DNA from: Chitinophagaceae bacterium
GTDB taxonomy: Bacteria; Bacteroidota; Bacteroidia; Chitinophagales; Chitinophagaceae
Reading direction: 5' to 3'
Length of the DNA stretch: 57,029 bases
Assembly (NCBI GenBank): GCA_004322425.1
Contig: SCVJ01000046.1
Coordinates: 1 to 57,029, forward strand
Under the pieces are notes generated by a model that worked only from the letters and a program-made list of their open reading frames with translations, was not told where the DNA came from and did not search any database. Made by a program: the position numbers and the translations under genes. Positions 1 to 7,832 of the stretch are shown here, piece by piece (positions within the stretch are counted from its first letter, which is position 1; each line of letters opens with the position of its first letter).

Positions 1-1
1 A

Positions 2-487
2 TTGGCGATTTATGATATTCAACATTGTGAAGAACCCATTGCCCGTTGGGATTTTATGAATCTGCCAAAAGTAAAAAATGCAAGCCCAATAAAAATTATG
101 GCCGATGAATGTTGTGGCGATGAACACGATGCAGAAAGATTAATACAACTGGGCGCTTGCGATTATTTTAATATCAAATTGGGAAAATCGGGCGGTATTT
201 TTAAAGCATTAAAAATGGTGCGGCTGGCAGAAAAAGCCAGTATTCATTTACAAGTAGGTGCTATGATTGAATCAAGATTGGCCATGACAGCATTTACCCA
301 TTTTGCTTTGTGTAGCCCGCAAATTATACATTATGATTTTGACACTGCATTAATGTTTAAAGAAGATCCTGTAACCGGTGGAATTGCTTATGAAAAAAAT
401 GGCAGAATAAATGTTCCTGAATTACCAGGACTTGGTGCAACCATTGGCGAAAGCTGGCTACAAAAGATGGAGGAAATTAAGATTTGA
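2..487 (+). CDS. Dipeptide epimerase-like enolase-superfamily protein, C-terminal part (5' end outside window)
   Basis: This is the C-terminal half of an enolase-superfamily barrel enzyme; the N-terminus lies left of the window and the reading frame is open from base 2. The barrel carries a metal-ligand strand (MADECCGD), a lysine strand (NIKLGKSGGI) that normally holds a catalytic base, and GAMIESRLAM followed by DFDTALMFKEDP. The last motif resembles the DxD loop of L-Ala-D/L-Glu (dipeptide) epimerases, which recycle murein peptides. Muconate cycloisomerase or o-succinylbenzoate synthase are alternatives, because substrate specificity cannot be read from this part. The gene is followed by an AT-rich gap and unrelated accessory genes, so no operon partner is visible downstream. 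Confidence 0.8.
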   Translation: MAIYDIQHCEEPIARWDFMNLPKVKNASPIKIMADECCGDEHDAERLIQLGACDYFNIKLGKSGGIFKALKMVRLAEKASIHLQVGAMIESRLAMTAFTHFALCSPQIIHYDFDTALMFKEDPVTGGIAYEKNGRINVPELPGLGATIGESWLQKMEEIKI

Positions 488-794
488 CTTCTCCGATAAG
501 TAGTACACTTTTTTATGTTGCAACCCTCTACCTTTAGTTTGTATTGTGATAAAAATAATAAAATTGAAGATTGTATTATCAACTGAGATTTATACACATG
601 TGAGTACTAAAAGTATTCAGCAAATTAAAAGTCCTTTTGATGACCTATAAACTAATTATTATATATTTAATCTTAATTAGATTGAAGCCATTCTATGGCA
701 CAAAGCCAACCAAAATTGGGTGGATATGGGTAAGTTTATGGCTCCTATAATCAAGTTACCAGCAATGTTAGACGACCACATAATCACGACAAAA
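488..794. other. AT-rich gap before the accessory block
   Basis: This stretch of about 300 bases holds no convincing gene. The plus-strand frame leading into the DUF1801 gene is open from about base 681, but the translated part upstream of base 795 does not look like the DUF1801 family, so it is read as leader or as remnant sequence. I see no tRNA and no strong terminator hairpin. Confidence 0.5.
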
Positions 795-1187
795 ATGAAT
801 TCTGAAATACAATCATACAACGACAAACAAAGCCTTAACGACAAAGAAATTTGCGACCAACTTGCAACAATTATTGACGGCGAACTGACCGAAGCAGAAA
901 GTAAAATTTGGCACTCCCACCCTGTTTGGTTTTTAGACGGCAACCCAATTGTTGGTTATAGTAAACAAAAGCTAGGTATCAGACTAATGTTTTGGAGTGG
1001 TGCAGACTTTGAAGAAGAAAATTTAAATGTAAGGGGAGAAAAATTTAAAGACGCTTCCGTTTTTTACAATAAAATTTCTGACATTAAAATAAAGGACTTG
1101 AATAGTTGGTTAAAAAAATCCAGAGAAATTCAATGGGACTACAAAAACATAGTGAAAAGAAAAGGACAATTAGAAAAACTAAAATAG
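795..1187 (+). CDS. DUF1801 domain protein
   Basis: This small soluble protein of 130 residues belongs to the DUF1801 family (fold related to YdhG/Fra-type proteins), with the typical core [29 protein letters not shown] and [15 protein letters not shown]. The biochemical function of the family is not established. I chose the ATG at 795 because the family-like sequence begins there; an upstream ATG at 720 would add 25 residues that look unrelated. The gene is followed after one base by the DUF2200 gene, so the two are probably co-transcribed. Its base use (many gac and aac codons) differs somewhat from the housekeeping genes nearby, which fits acquisition with the neighbouring small genes. Confidence 0.75.
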   Translation: MNSEIQSYNDKQSLNDKEICDQLATIIDGELTEAESKIWHSHPVWFLDGNPIVGYSKQKLGIRLMFWSGADFEEENLNVRGEKFKDASVFYNKISDIKIKDLNSWLKKSREIQWDYKNIVKRKGQLEKLK

Positions 1188-1188
1188 T

Positions 1189-1551
1189 ATGAAGATAACC
1201 CCTGAACACAATGAGCGAATAGCTAAAATGACATTTGCTTCAGTTTATCCGCACTACATTACAAAAGTTGAGAGTAAGGGCAGGACAAAAGATGAGTTGC
1301 ATCAAGTAATAAAGTGGCTGACTGGTTTTGACAATAAAAAACTGCAAGAACTCATTGACAAAAAAGTAACTTTTGAAACATTTTTTGAAAGAGCTCAATT
1401 AAATCCAAATGCACATCTCATTACAGGGCTTATTTGCGGTTATCGGATCGAGGAAATTGAAAATACTTTAACAAGACAAGCGCGGTATTTAGACAAGTTG
1501 GTGGATGAGTTGGCGAAGGGACGGAAGATGGAAAAGATTTTAAGAAGCTAA
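1189..1551 (+). CDS. DUF2200 family protein
   Basis: This 120-residue protein matches the DUF2200 family over its whole length: an N-terminal [11 protein letters not shown] segment, then [17 protein letters not shown], a helical middle ([15 protein letters not shown]) and [10 protein letters not shown] near the end. The family is small, cytosolic and of unknown function, and is often found among accessory genes. No signal peptide or membrane helix is visible. It starts one base after the DUF1801 stop codon and ends about 30 bases before the SRPBCC gene, all on the same strand, which suggests a short transcription unit of exchangeable genes. Confidence 0.8.
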   Translation: MKITPEHNERIAKMTFASVYPHYITKVESKGRTKDELHQVIKWLTGFDNKKLQELIDKKVTFETFFERAQLNPNAHLITGLICGYRIEEIENTLTRQARYLDKLVDELAKGRKMEKILRS

Positions 1552-1580
1552 CTATTAAACCAAACAAACAATTGATAATT

Positions 1581-2039
1581 ATGAAAAAGTTACAATTCAA
1601 AGTAAGCATTAATGCTTTGGCAAATAAAGTATATGATGTAATGCTAGGCATTAGCAACAAATCAACTTACGAGCAATGGACTGCTTTATTCAACCCGACA
1701 TCTACCTACGAGGGGAGTTGGAATAAGGGCAGCAAAATGTTATTCGTAGGAACTGATGAGAAGGGAGAAAAGGGCGGTATGGTTTCGGAAATATTTGATA
1801 ACATTCCAAACGAATTTATTTCAATCCGCCATTACGGACTCGTTAAAGCGAATGTAGAAATAACGGAAGGACCCGAAGTAGAAAAATGGGCAAACGCATT
1901 TGAAAACTATAGCTTCGAAGAAAACAATGGAACTACTACCATTACTATTGACTTAGACACTGCAGAAGATTTTTTAGATTATATGAACGAGACCTACCCG
2001 AAAGCTCTCGTCAAATTGAAGGAAATATGTGAAAAATAA
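1581..2039 (+). CDS. SRPBCC (AHSA1/START-like) domain protein
   Basis: This 152-residue protein looks like an SRPBCC-fold ligand-binding protein of the AHSA1/START-like group. It opens with a strand containing the pattern KVYDVML, followed by YEQWTALFNPTSTYEGSW, GSKMLFVG, GGMVSEIFDNIPNEFISIRHYG and a C-terminal helix (ETYPKALVKLKEICE), in the usual order for the family. Such proteins bind hydrophobic ligands or act as stress co-chaperones; no specific ligand can be assigned. The ATG at 1581 is preferred over an ATG nine bases upstream because it gives the usual MKKLQF start. It closes the row of three small accessory genes. Confidence 0.75.
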   Translation: MKKLQFKVSINALANKVYDVMLGISNKSTYEQWTALFNPTSTYEGSWNKGSKMLFVGTDEKGEKGGMVSEIFDNIPNEFISIRHYGLVKANVEITEGPEVEKWANAFENYSFEENNGTTTITIDLDTAEDFLDYMNETYPKALVKLKEICEK

Positions 2040-2079
2040 AATGACACTAAAATATAACAATGACGAAAGACGGAAACAC

Positions 2080-2211
2080 TGCTGGTAACATAAAGATTAA
2101 AAGAAATAATTTTTTTGAGGGCTTTGTTCGGTAATCAAACAGTGGTGCTTCTAATAAACAGAGGTGCGTTAACGAACAGTGGTGCTTCTAATCCCTTCTT
2201 CGTTATAAGCA
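2080..2211. repeat. Structured element with two nested imperfect inverted repeats
   Basis: Two pairs of arms can be read. The outer pair is TGCTGGTAAC (2080-2089) and GTTATAAGCA (2202-2211), complementary at 8 of 10 positions. The inner pair is GTTCGGTAA (2126-2134) and TTAACGAAC (2169-2177), complementary at 8 of 9. The element sits just downstream of the last small accessory gene and just upstream of the antitoxin remnant. The layout recalls recombination sites of gene cassettes, but the arms do not match the integron attC consensus exactly, so the role is inferred only. Confidence 0.45.
2138..2192. repeat. Three tandem copies of an 18-19 base unit
   Basis: An 18-base sequence (AACAGTGGTGCTTCTAAT) occurs at 2138-2155 and again, identical, at 2175-2192. 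Between them at 2157-2167 is a partial copy (AACAGAGGTGC), so the spacing is 19 and 18 bases. The repeats lie inside the inverted-repeat element described separately. Confidence 0.8.
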
Positions 2212-2233
2212 ACCCTAAAAAGACGACAACATA

Positions 2234-2416
2234 GTGCCAGGGAAATATCAAAATAACATTTCAGAATTTCTAAAAATAGACAATGAAACTGTTGTTGGTC
2301 TTAAAAGTAGAGCCAGTGAGATATTAAATAAAAAACGAAAGTTGACACTGGAAATGATTCGCAGTTTGCACGACACGCTTAAAATTCCTACTGCTGTATT
2401 AATTCAAAGTTATTAG
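2234..2416 (+). pseudogene. Remnant of a HigA-type antitoxin (XRE family), C-terminal part only
   Basis: From about base 2300 the reading frame encodes LKSRASEILNKKRKLTLEM followed by IRSLHDTLKIPTAVLIQSY, which is the second half of the helix-turn-helix and the C-terminus of HigA-like antitoxins of Bacteroidota (usual length about 120 residues). The N-terminal half is missing and the preceding residues, from a GTG at 2234, are unlike the family. No HigB toxin is visible beside it. I infer a decayed toxin-antitoxin module; a short expressed protein cannot be excluded. Confidence 0.65.
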
Positions 2417-2457
2417 CGGCAAGTCTTTCATTTCTTCCGCTCTTGTTGGTTTTGATA

Positions 2458-3096
2458 CTATGTAACTTTCTCCGTCAACTTACTTTTCTTTACAGTGGGT
2501 GCATTATCTTTCCATTGCCAAAGATGCAAACAGGCATAGGTTCTGTATGGGCTCCATTTATTTGAAAGTTGAATCATTTTTTCTTTTAGTTGCTTTTTAT
2601 CGGTGTTATCTATTTTATAAATTTTTGCCATTGCTATTTGAACACCCAAATCATCAACAGCAAAAACATCTTCTCGGCACAAGGCAAACATCAACAGCAT
2701 TTCGGAAGTCCATCTTCCCACACCTTTGATTTGTGTCAAATACGCAATCACCTCTTCGTCGTTCATTTTATTAAGCTTTGTAAACGCCATTCCTTGTTCC
2801 AATTCAAAGCGAGCCACATTTTGTACATAATTGGTTTTTGCATTACTCATTCCAATGCCTCGTAGTTTTTCAACAGGAGTTTCTACAATTTGTTGTGCTG
2901 TGGGTTCTTGCCCATTGTATAAATCTAAAAATCGTTGAGAAATAATTGCGGCAACTTTAGTAGATAATTGTTGACTGATGATGGAATAACAGAGATAAAC
3001 GCAAATATTTTTTTCTTTTTTCAAACGCACCGCAGGTTGCTCATCAATAATTTTCTTCAGCTTTTTATCCTTGGATAGATGGGCAACATAAAGCAT
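2458..3096 (-). CDS. DNA-3-methyladenine glycosylase II (AlkA-like, HhH-GPD)
   Basis: This 212-residue protein is a helix-hairpin-helix glycosylase that removes alkylated purines from DNA as the first step of base-excision repair. The substrate region YSIISQQLSTKVA is followed by the hairpin LTQIKGVGRWTSEMLL (about residues 120-135) and by the catalytic aspartate loop FAVDDLGVQ (Asp149 is the expected nucleophile-activating residue). The C-terminal part SPYRTYACLHLWQW is typical. It lacks the N-terminal domain of E. coli AlkA (282 residues) and is closer in length to the short AlkA/MAG1 type. It begins 5 bases after the small CxxC protein gene and probably shares the typA transcript. Confidence 0.88.
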   Translation of the reverse strand: MLYVAHLSKDKKLKKIIDEQPAVRLKKEKNICVYLCYSIISQQLSTKVAAIISQRFLDLYNGQEPTAQQIVETPVEKLRGIGMSNAKTNYVQNVARFELEQGMAFTKLNKMNDEEVIAYLTQIKGVGRWTSEMLLMFALCREDVFAVDDLGVQIAMAKIYKIDNTDKKQLKEKMIQLSNKWSPYRTYACLHLWQWKDNAPTVKKSKLTEKVT

Positions 3097-3101
3097 AACA
3101 A

Positions 3102-3317
3102 TCAGTTTATCTTATTTGATTTTTTCCAGCGATAGTAAATATAACCGGCAAGCACAAATGGTGTGAGTGCAAGATAAATGATACCGGCATTCATTCCCTT
3201 AGCCGGTTGCTCGCCTAATTGCTGTGCTGTTTTGGTGCAGATAGAACATTGAGCTGCTGTAACCAGTGTGCTAATTTGAAAAAGCACAAAAATTAGTATT
3301 TGTAATTTTCTTTTCAT
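3102..3317 (-). CDS. Small membrane protein with CxxC motif
   Basis: This 71-residue protein starts with a signal-like hydrophobic segment, then carries the motif CSICTKTAQQLGEQPAKG, a second hydrophobic helix (about residues 46-62) and a basic tail (RWKKSNK). I read it as a small cytoplasmic-membrane protein with the CxxC on the periplasmic side. I recognise the pattern as one that recurs in Bacteroidota genomes but know of no assigned function; metal binding or a redox role are possibilities only. It lies between typA and the AlkA-like gene with short gaps (27 and 5 bases). Confidence 0.65.
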   Translation of the reverse strand: MKRKLQILIFVLFQISTLVTAAQCSICTKTAQQLGEQPAKGMNAGIIYLALTPFVLAGYIYYRWKKSNKIN

Positions 3318-3344
3318 CCCAATCTCAAATCCGAAATTACAATC

Positions 3345-5156
3345 TTATACAGCTGTAGACTCAAATCTTTTTTGAACTTTTTTACGATCATCTTCATTCA
3401 ATATCAGTTTTCTCATTCTGATATTATTGGGTGTTACTTCTATGCACTCATCTTGTTGAATGTACTCCATGCACTCTTCCAATGTCATCTGAGTTTTTGG
3501 TGTGATACGTGTAGCATCGTCACTTCCACTGGCACGATGATTCGTCAATTTTTTTGGCTCTGTAGCATTTACTACCAAATCGCCCGGTTTTATGTTTTCA
3601 GCTATGATTTGTCCGGCATACACTTCTTCGCCAGCATCCACAAAGAAACTTCCTCTGTCTTGTAATTTTTCGATGGAATAGCCAGTTGTTTTTTCTGTAT
3701 TTTTTGATAATAACACGCCGTTGCCTCTTCCAGGAATTGGTCCTTTCCAAGGTTTATATTCGCTGAAACGATGCGCCATTACTGCTTCACCAGTTGTAGC
3801 TGTTAACATTTGTGTACGTAATCCAATCAATCCGCGAGAAGGGATATCAAATTCCAAATGTTGCATTTCACCTTTAGTTTCCATTATCAACATTTCTCCT
3901 TTTTTACGACTTACCAAATCAATTACCTTGCTAGCAAATTCTTGTGGCACATCCACTACAAGCGTTTCAAAAGGTTCGCATTTTTTTCCGTTGATTTCTT
4001 TTACAATTACTTGCGGCTGTCCAACCGTTAATTCATATCCTTCTCTTCGCATGGTTTCAATTAGAATTCCTAAATGCAAAATTCCACGGCCATACACTTC
4101 CAAACTATCGCCATCTTCACTATCCATTACTTTTAGTGCCAGATTTTTTTCTGTTTCTTTTATCAATCTATCGCGCAAATGACGACTCGTTACAAATTTT
4201 CCATCACGTCCAAAAAAGGGAGAATTATTTACAGAAAAAAGCATGTTCATTGTCGGCTCATCCACACTAATTACGGGAAGCGCTTCTGGATTTTCGGTAT
4301 CTGCAATGGTGTCGCCAATATTAAAATCGTCAATGCCAACAACAGCGCATAAATCGCCGGCAATAACTTCTGCTACTTTCTTTTTTCCCATTCCTTCAAA
4401 CACATACAACTCTTTTACTTTTAATTTTCGAATTGTACCATCGGCTTGCATCAAACTTACTTGTTGATTTTCTTTTATGCTGCCTCTATTAACTTTTCCA
4501 ATAGCAATCCTTCCCAAAAAAGAAGAATAATCCAAAGAAGTAATTTGCATTTGCAAAGGTCCTTCACTCACTTTTGGAGCAGGAACATATTTAAGAATAC
4601 CATCTAATAATGGATTGATATTGTCAATTTGTGTTAATGAATCGTTGAACCACCCGTGCTTTCCGGAACCGTAAAAAGTGGGAAAATGTAATTGTTCTTC
4701 GGTGGCGTCTAAACTAAAAAATAATTCAAACACCGCATCGTGCACTTCATCGGGGCGGCAATTGGGTTTATCTACTTTATTGATAATAACAATGGGTGTT
4801 AAATTTAATTGCAATGCTTTTTGGAGTACAAATCGAGTTTGTGGCATTGGACCTTCGAATGCGTCGACCAATAACAAAACACCATCTGCCATTCTCAATA
4901 CACGCTCTACTTCTCCACCAAAATCGGAGTGACCAGGAGTATCAATAACATTAATCTTTACATTTTTATAAAAAACAGAAGCATTTTTTGAGAAAATAGT
5001 AATTCCTCTTTCACGCTCCAAATCATTACTGTCCATTATCAAATCACCAGTGTCCTGATTATCGCGGAAAACTTTTGTGGTGTGTAAAATCTTGTCCACT
5101 AATGTAGTTTTCCCGTGATCAACGTGAGCAATAATTGCAATGTTTCTAATATTCAT
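3345..5156 (-). CDS. typA: Ribosome-associated translational GTPase BipA/TypA
   Basis: This 603-residue GTPase of the EF-G-like translational family acts on the 70S ribosome and in 50S assembly, particularly under stress and at low temperature. The G1 motif AHVDHGKTT, switch II DTPGHSDFGGEV and the NKVD specificity motif occur in order at the N-terminus, followed by domain II, the EF-G-like domain III/V (GRGILHLGILIE) and the BipA-specific C-terminal domain (KPGDLVVNATEPKKLTN, DDATRITP). I chose the ATG at 5156, because the upstream extension to 5195 lies outside the conserved start MNIRNIAIIAHVDHG. A well-formed Bacteroidota promoter lies about 80 bases upstream. Two small genes follow on the same strand. 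Confidence 0.96.
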   Translation of the reverse strand: MNIRNIAIIAHVDHGKTTLVDKILHTTKVFRDNQDTGDLIMDSNDLERERGITIFSKNASVFYKNVKINVIDTPGHSDFGGEVERVLRMADGVLLLVDAFEGPMPQTRFVLQKALQLNLTPIVIINKVDKPNCRPDEVHDAVFELFFSLDATEEQLHFPTFYGSGKHGWFNDSLTQIDNINPLLDGILKYVPAPKVSEGPLQMQITSLDYSSFLGRIAIGKVNRGSIKENQQVSLMQADGTIRKLKVKELYVFEGMGKKKVAEVIAGDLCAVVGIDDFNIGDTIADTENPEALPVISVDEPTMNMLFSVNNSPFFGRDGKFVTSRHLRDRLIKETEKNLALKVMDSEDGDSLEVYGRGILHLGILIETMRREGYELTVGQPQVIVKEINGKKCEPFETLVVDVPQEFASKVIDLVSRKKGEMLIMETKGEMQHLEFDIPSRGLIGLRTQMLTATTGEAVMAHRFSEYKPWKGPIPGRGNGVLLSKNTEKTTGYSIEKLQDRGSFFVDAGEEVYAGQIIAENIKPGDLVVNATEPKKLTNHRASGSDDATRITPKTQMTLEECMEYIQQDECIEVTPNNIRMRKLILNEDDRKKVQKRFESTAV

Positions 5157-5234
5157 AATCCGTTCTTTTTTAATTGTACGAAAAAGTCGTTTCAAAAATT
5201 TATTTTCCGAACAATCCCTTTTCTAAAATGGCGG

Positions 5235-5265
5235 CAAAGGTACGTCAATAAATACTGTAGTCAAA
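5235..5265 (-). promoter_or_regulatory. Bacteroidota-type promoter for typA
   Basis: On the minus strand the -33 element TTTG (complement of 5262-5265) is followed by 19 bases after TTG and then by TACCTTTG (complement of 5235-5242). This matches the Bacteroidota consensus TTG-N19-TAnnTTTG. Transcription would start near 5230, giving an untranslated leader of about 70 bases before the typA ATG at 5156. Confidence 0.75.
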
Positions 5266-5326
5266 GGAAAAGAGTATTTTTAATGTGTTATATTTTAGTA
5301 CTTTACAATCCTTTAATAATCAACAA

Positions 5327-6691
5327 ATGGCATCAAAATTATCGCGCCGCAATGCACTGAAGCTTTTTGGGTTATCCTCTTTGGCTCCTCTTTCATTTAC
5401 CTCGCTAGCCACAACTGAAAATGGTGAAAGAATCATTTTGCCCGATAATGCCCTGTATTCACCACTTTTAAAACCAATTACTGCCATTATTTGTGGTGCC
5501 GGAAACCGAGGAAATGTTTATGGAAATTACGCTCTTCAATATCCCGAACAATTGGATATTGTGGGAGTAGCCGAGCCTATTTTATTGCGTAACGAACGAT
5601 ATGCAAAAAAACACAATATTGAATCCGATAATCGATTTACAACCTGGGAAGATGTTTTTAAAAAACCAAAGTTTGCAGATGCTATCATAATAACTACTCC
5701 CGATAGTCTTCACTACGGCCCTTGCATGCAAGCGCTTAAAATGGGTTATGATGTGTTATTGGAAAAACCAATTTCTCCGAGCAAAAAAGAATGTAGCGAT
5801 ATTCTAGCACTAGCAAAAAAGAACAATCGAATAGTAGCAGTTTGCCATGTGCTTCGCTATGCACCCTATTTTATTAAATTGAGAGAAATAATTCAAAGCA
5901 AAGTAATTGGCGACGTAATTAGTTTACAACACTTGGAACCAATTGGGCATCAACACATGAGTCATTCGTATGTGCGCGGAAACTGGCATAACAGTAAAGA
6001 AACTACACCAATCATTTTAGCAAAATCTTGTCATGATCTTGATATTATTAAATGGATGCTCGGTGAGCAAACAAAAAAAATTCAAGCTTTCGGAGATGTA
6101 AAATGGTTTAGAAAAGAAAATGCTCCAGAAGGAAGTACTGATCGATGTACGGATGGCTGTAAAGTGGAAGCTACTTGCCCATATTCAGCTTTAAAAATTT
6201 ATCATCGAAGCAGAAAGTATTTGCATCATTTTATTTTACCCGATGACAGTGAGAAACATGGCGAAGCTATAATGGACTATTTGAAAAACACACACTATGG
6301 AAAATGTGTGTATCGTGCGCAGAACGATCAACCCGATCATTATGTATGTAATATTCTTTTCGAAAAAAATATCACCGCCTCTTTTTCTATGGAAGCTTTT
6401 ACTTCCTATGAAGGAAGAAGAACCCGTGTGATGGGAAGTTTAGGAGATATTGTTGGCGATATGAATTCATTTACACACACAGATTTCCATTCAGGGAAAA
6501 AAATAGAATGGAAACAAAGCAGTGACGGGCATGGTGGCGGCGACTGGCGTTTAGTGGCAGATTGGATTCAAGCTGTTGCACAACAAGATGCTTCGTTGCT
6601 TAGTTCAACTATCGAGGCTTCCATTGAAAGTCATTTTATGGGATTTGCTGCAGAAAAAAGTAGGCTTACTAGTAAAGTAATAAATTTGTAA
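5327..6691 (+). CDS. Gfo/Idh/MocA family oxidoreductase with Tat-type signal
   Basis: This 454-residue NAD(P)-dependent dehydrogenase has an N-terminal twin-arginine-like signal (SRRNALKLFGLSSLAP), a Rossmann segment (IICGAGNRGNVYG), the TPDSLHYG and LLEKPISP motifs of the family, and a C-terminal substrate domain. Around residues 275-295 it has a cysteine-rich stretch (CTDGCKVEATCPYSA) seen in a subgroup of Bacteroidota members. Such proteins usually act on sugars or sugar acids; the substrate is unknown. The ATG at 5327 is chosen because it places the twin arginines near the N-terminus. It is divergent from typA, and no partner gene for carbohydrate use is adjacent. Confidence 0.85.
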   Translation: MASKLSRRNALKLFGLSSLAPLSFTSLATTENGERIILPDNALYSPLLKPITAIICGAGNRGNVYGNYALQYPEQLDIVGVAEPILLRNERYAKKHNIESDNRFTTWEDVFKKPKFADAIIITTPDSLHYGPCMQALKMGYDVLLEKPISPSKKECSDILALAKKNNRIVAVCHVLRYAPYFIKLREIIQSKVIGDVISLQHLEPIGHQHMSHSYVRGNWHNSKETTPIILAKSCHDLDIIKWMLGEQTKKIQAFGDVKWFRKENAPEGSTDRCTDGCKVEATCPYSALKIYHRSRKYLHHFILPDDSEKHGEAIMDYLKNTHYGKCVYRAQNDQPDHYVCNILFEKNITASFSMEAFTSYEGRRTRVMGSLGDIVGDMNSFTHTDFHSGKKIEWKQSSDGHGGGDWRLVADWIQAVAQQDASLLSSTIEASIESHFMGFAAEKSRLTSKVINL

Positions 6692-6753
6692 AGTTTTTGT
6701 CCTCGTTAAAAAATAGATCACAATAATTTCTATCTTTTATTAAATTTATTTTT

Positions 6754-7806
6754 ATGCTCAGAAGCAAGATTGCCGGAATGGGTAAGTATCTCCCAAAAAA
6801 TGTTTTTACAAATAATGATCTGACGAAGTTTATGGAAACTTCAGATGAGTGGATTCAAGAAAGAACTGGCATTAAAGAACGCCGTTATGCAGACAGAACA
6901 GGTGAAACAACAACAACAATGGCTATAGAGGCATCAAAAATTGCAATTGAACGTGCCGGAATAACTCCACAAGATGTTGACTTCATCATCTTTGCTACAC
7001 TCAGTCCGGATTATTTTTTTCCAGGTTGCGGTGTTTTGTTACAACGAGAAATGAACATGAAAGAAATTGGTGCAATGGATGTAAGAAATCAATGCAGTGG
7101 ATTTTTATACGCATTAAGTGTAGCTGATCAGTTTATTAAAACAGGCATGTATAAAAATATTTTAGTTGTGGGTGCCGAAAAACATTCTTTCGGACTTGAC
7201 TTTAGTACAAGAGGAAGAAATGTATCTGTTATTTTCGGAGATGGCGCCGGTGCAGCTGTATTGCAACCATCTGAAGATAATAGTCGTGGAATACTAAGTA
7301 CACACTTACATAGTAGCGGAGCGCATGCCGAAATATTGGCACAATATAATCCGGGTACGCATGCTAATCATTGGATGAATGAACAAGTAGTGGCTGATTT
7401 TGACGAAGCTGAAATTGGAGAAATGTTTATGAGCCACTCCATGATTGATAAAGCCCAGCTTTTTCCAACCATGGATGGAACGTCGGTTTTTAAAATTGCA
7501 GTAGATAAATTTCCTGCAGTAATTTTAGAAGCACTTCAAGCCAATAACTTACAGCCAACCGATATTAAATTATTGGTTCCGCATCAGGCCAATTTGCGCA
7601 TCAGCCAGTTTATTCAAAAAAAATTACGATTAACAGACGACCAAGTAAAAAATAATATTCAGAAATACGGTAACACTACCGCTGCTTCTATTCCTATTGC
7701 ACTTTGCGAAGCATGGGAAGAAGGAAGAGTGAAAGATGGTGATTTGATTTGTTTAGCCGCCTTTGGCAGTGGGTTTACATGGGCCAGTGCATTGATTCGT
7801 TGGTAA
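6754..7806 (+). CDS. fabH: 3-oxoacyl-[acyl-carrier-protein] synthase III
   Basis: This 350-residue condensing enzyme starts fatty acid synthesis by joining acetyl-CoA or a branched acyl-CoA to malonyl-ACP. The catalytic triad is complete: Cys114 in RNQCSGFLYAL, His277 in VPHQANLR and Asn307 in KYGNTTAASIP. The N-terminal signature TSDEWIQERTGIKERR is also present. It is longer than E. coli FabH (317 residues) because of an insertion at about residues 190-240, a length common among Bacteroidota FabH-like paralogues. A paralogue with another acyl substrate is therefore possible. The lipid kinase gene follows 26 bases downstream, suggesting a lipid-related transcription unit. Confidence 0.9.
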   Translation: MLRSKIAGMGKYLPKNVFTNNDLTKFMETSDEWIQERTGIKERRYADRTGETTTTMAIEASKIAIERAGITPQDVDFIIFATLSPDYFFPGCGVLLQREMNMKEIGAMDVRNQCSGFLYALSVADQFIKTGMYKNILVVGAEKHSFGLDFSTRGRNVSVIFGDGAGAAVLQPSEDNSRGILSTHLHSSGAHAEILAQYNPGTHANHWMNEQVVADFDEAEIGEMFMSHSMIDKAQLFPTMDGTSVFKIAVDKFPAVILEALQANNLQPTDIKLLVPHQANLRISQFIQKKLRLTDDQVKNNIQKYGNTTAASIPIALCEAWEEGRVKDGDLICLAAFGSGFTWASALIRW

Positions 7807-7832
7807 TAATTAATTGTGGTTGATTATTTTTG

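Noticed and set aside
2138-2192. CRISPR-like short repeats
   Set aside because: Only two full and one partial copy, with no real spacers and no cas genes in the window.
2080-2211. True integron attC site
   Set aside because: The arms lack the exact GTTRRRY/RYYYAAC core and no integrase gene is visible in the window, so it is reported only as a structured element.
2416-2440. Imperfect hairpin GCGGCAAG/CTTCCGC as a terminator
   Set aside because: The stem is mismatched and the following sequence is not a clean T tract.
3372-4932. Plus-strand reading frames opposite typA
   Set aside because: They are antisense to a conserved GTPase, show no family similarity and have low-complexity Ser/Thr/Phe-rich composition.
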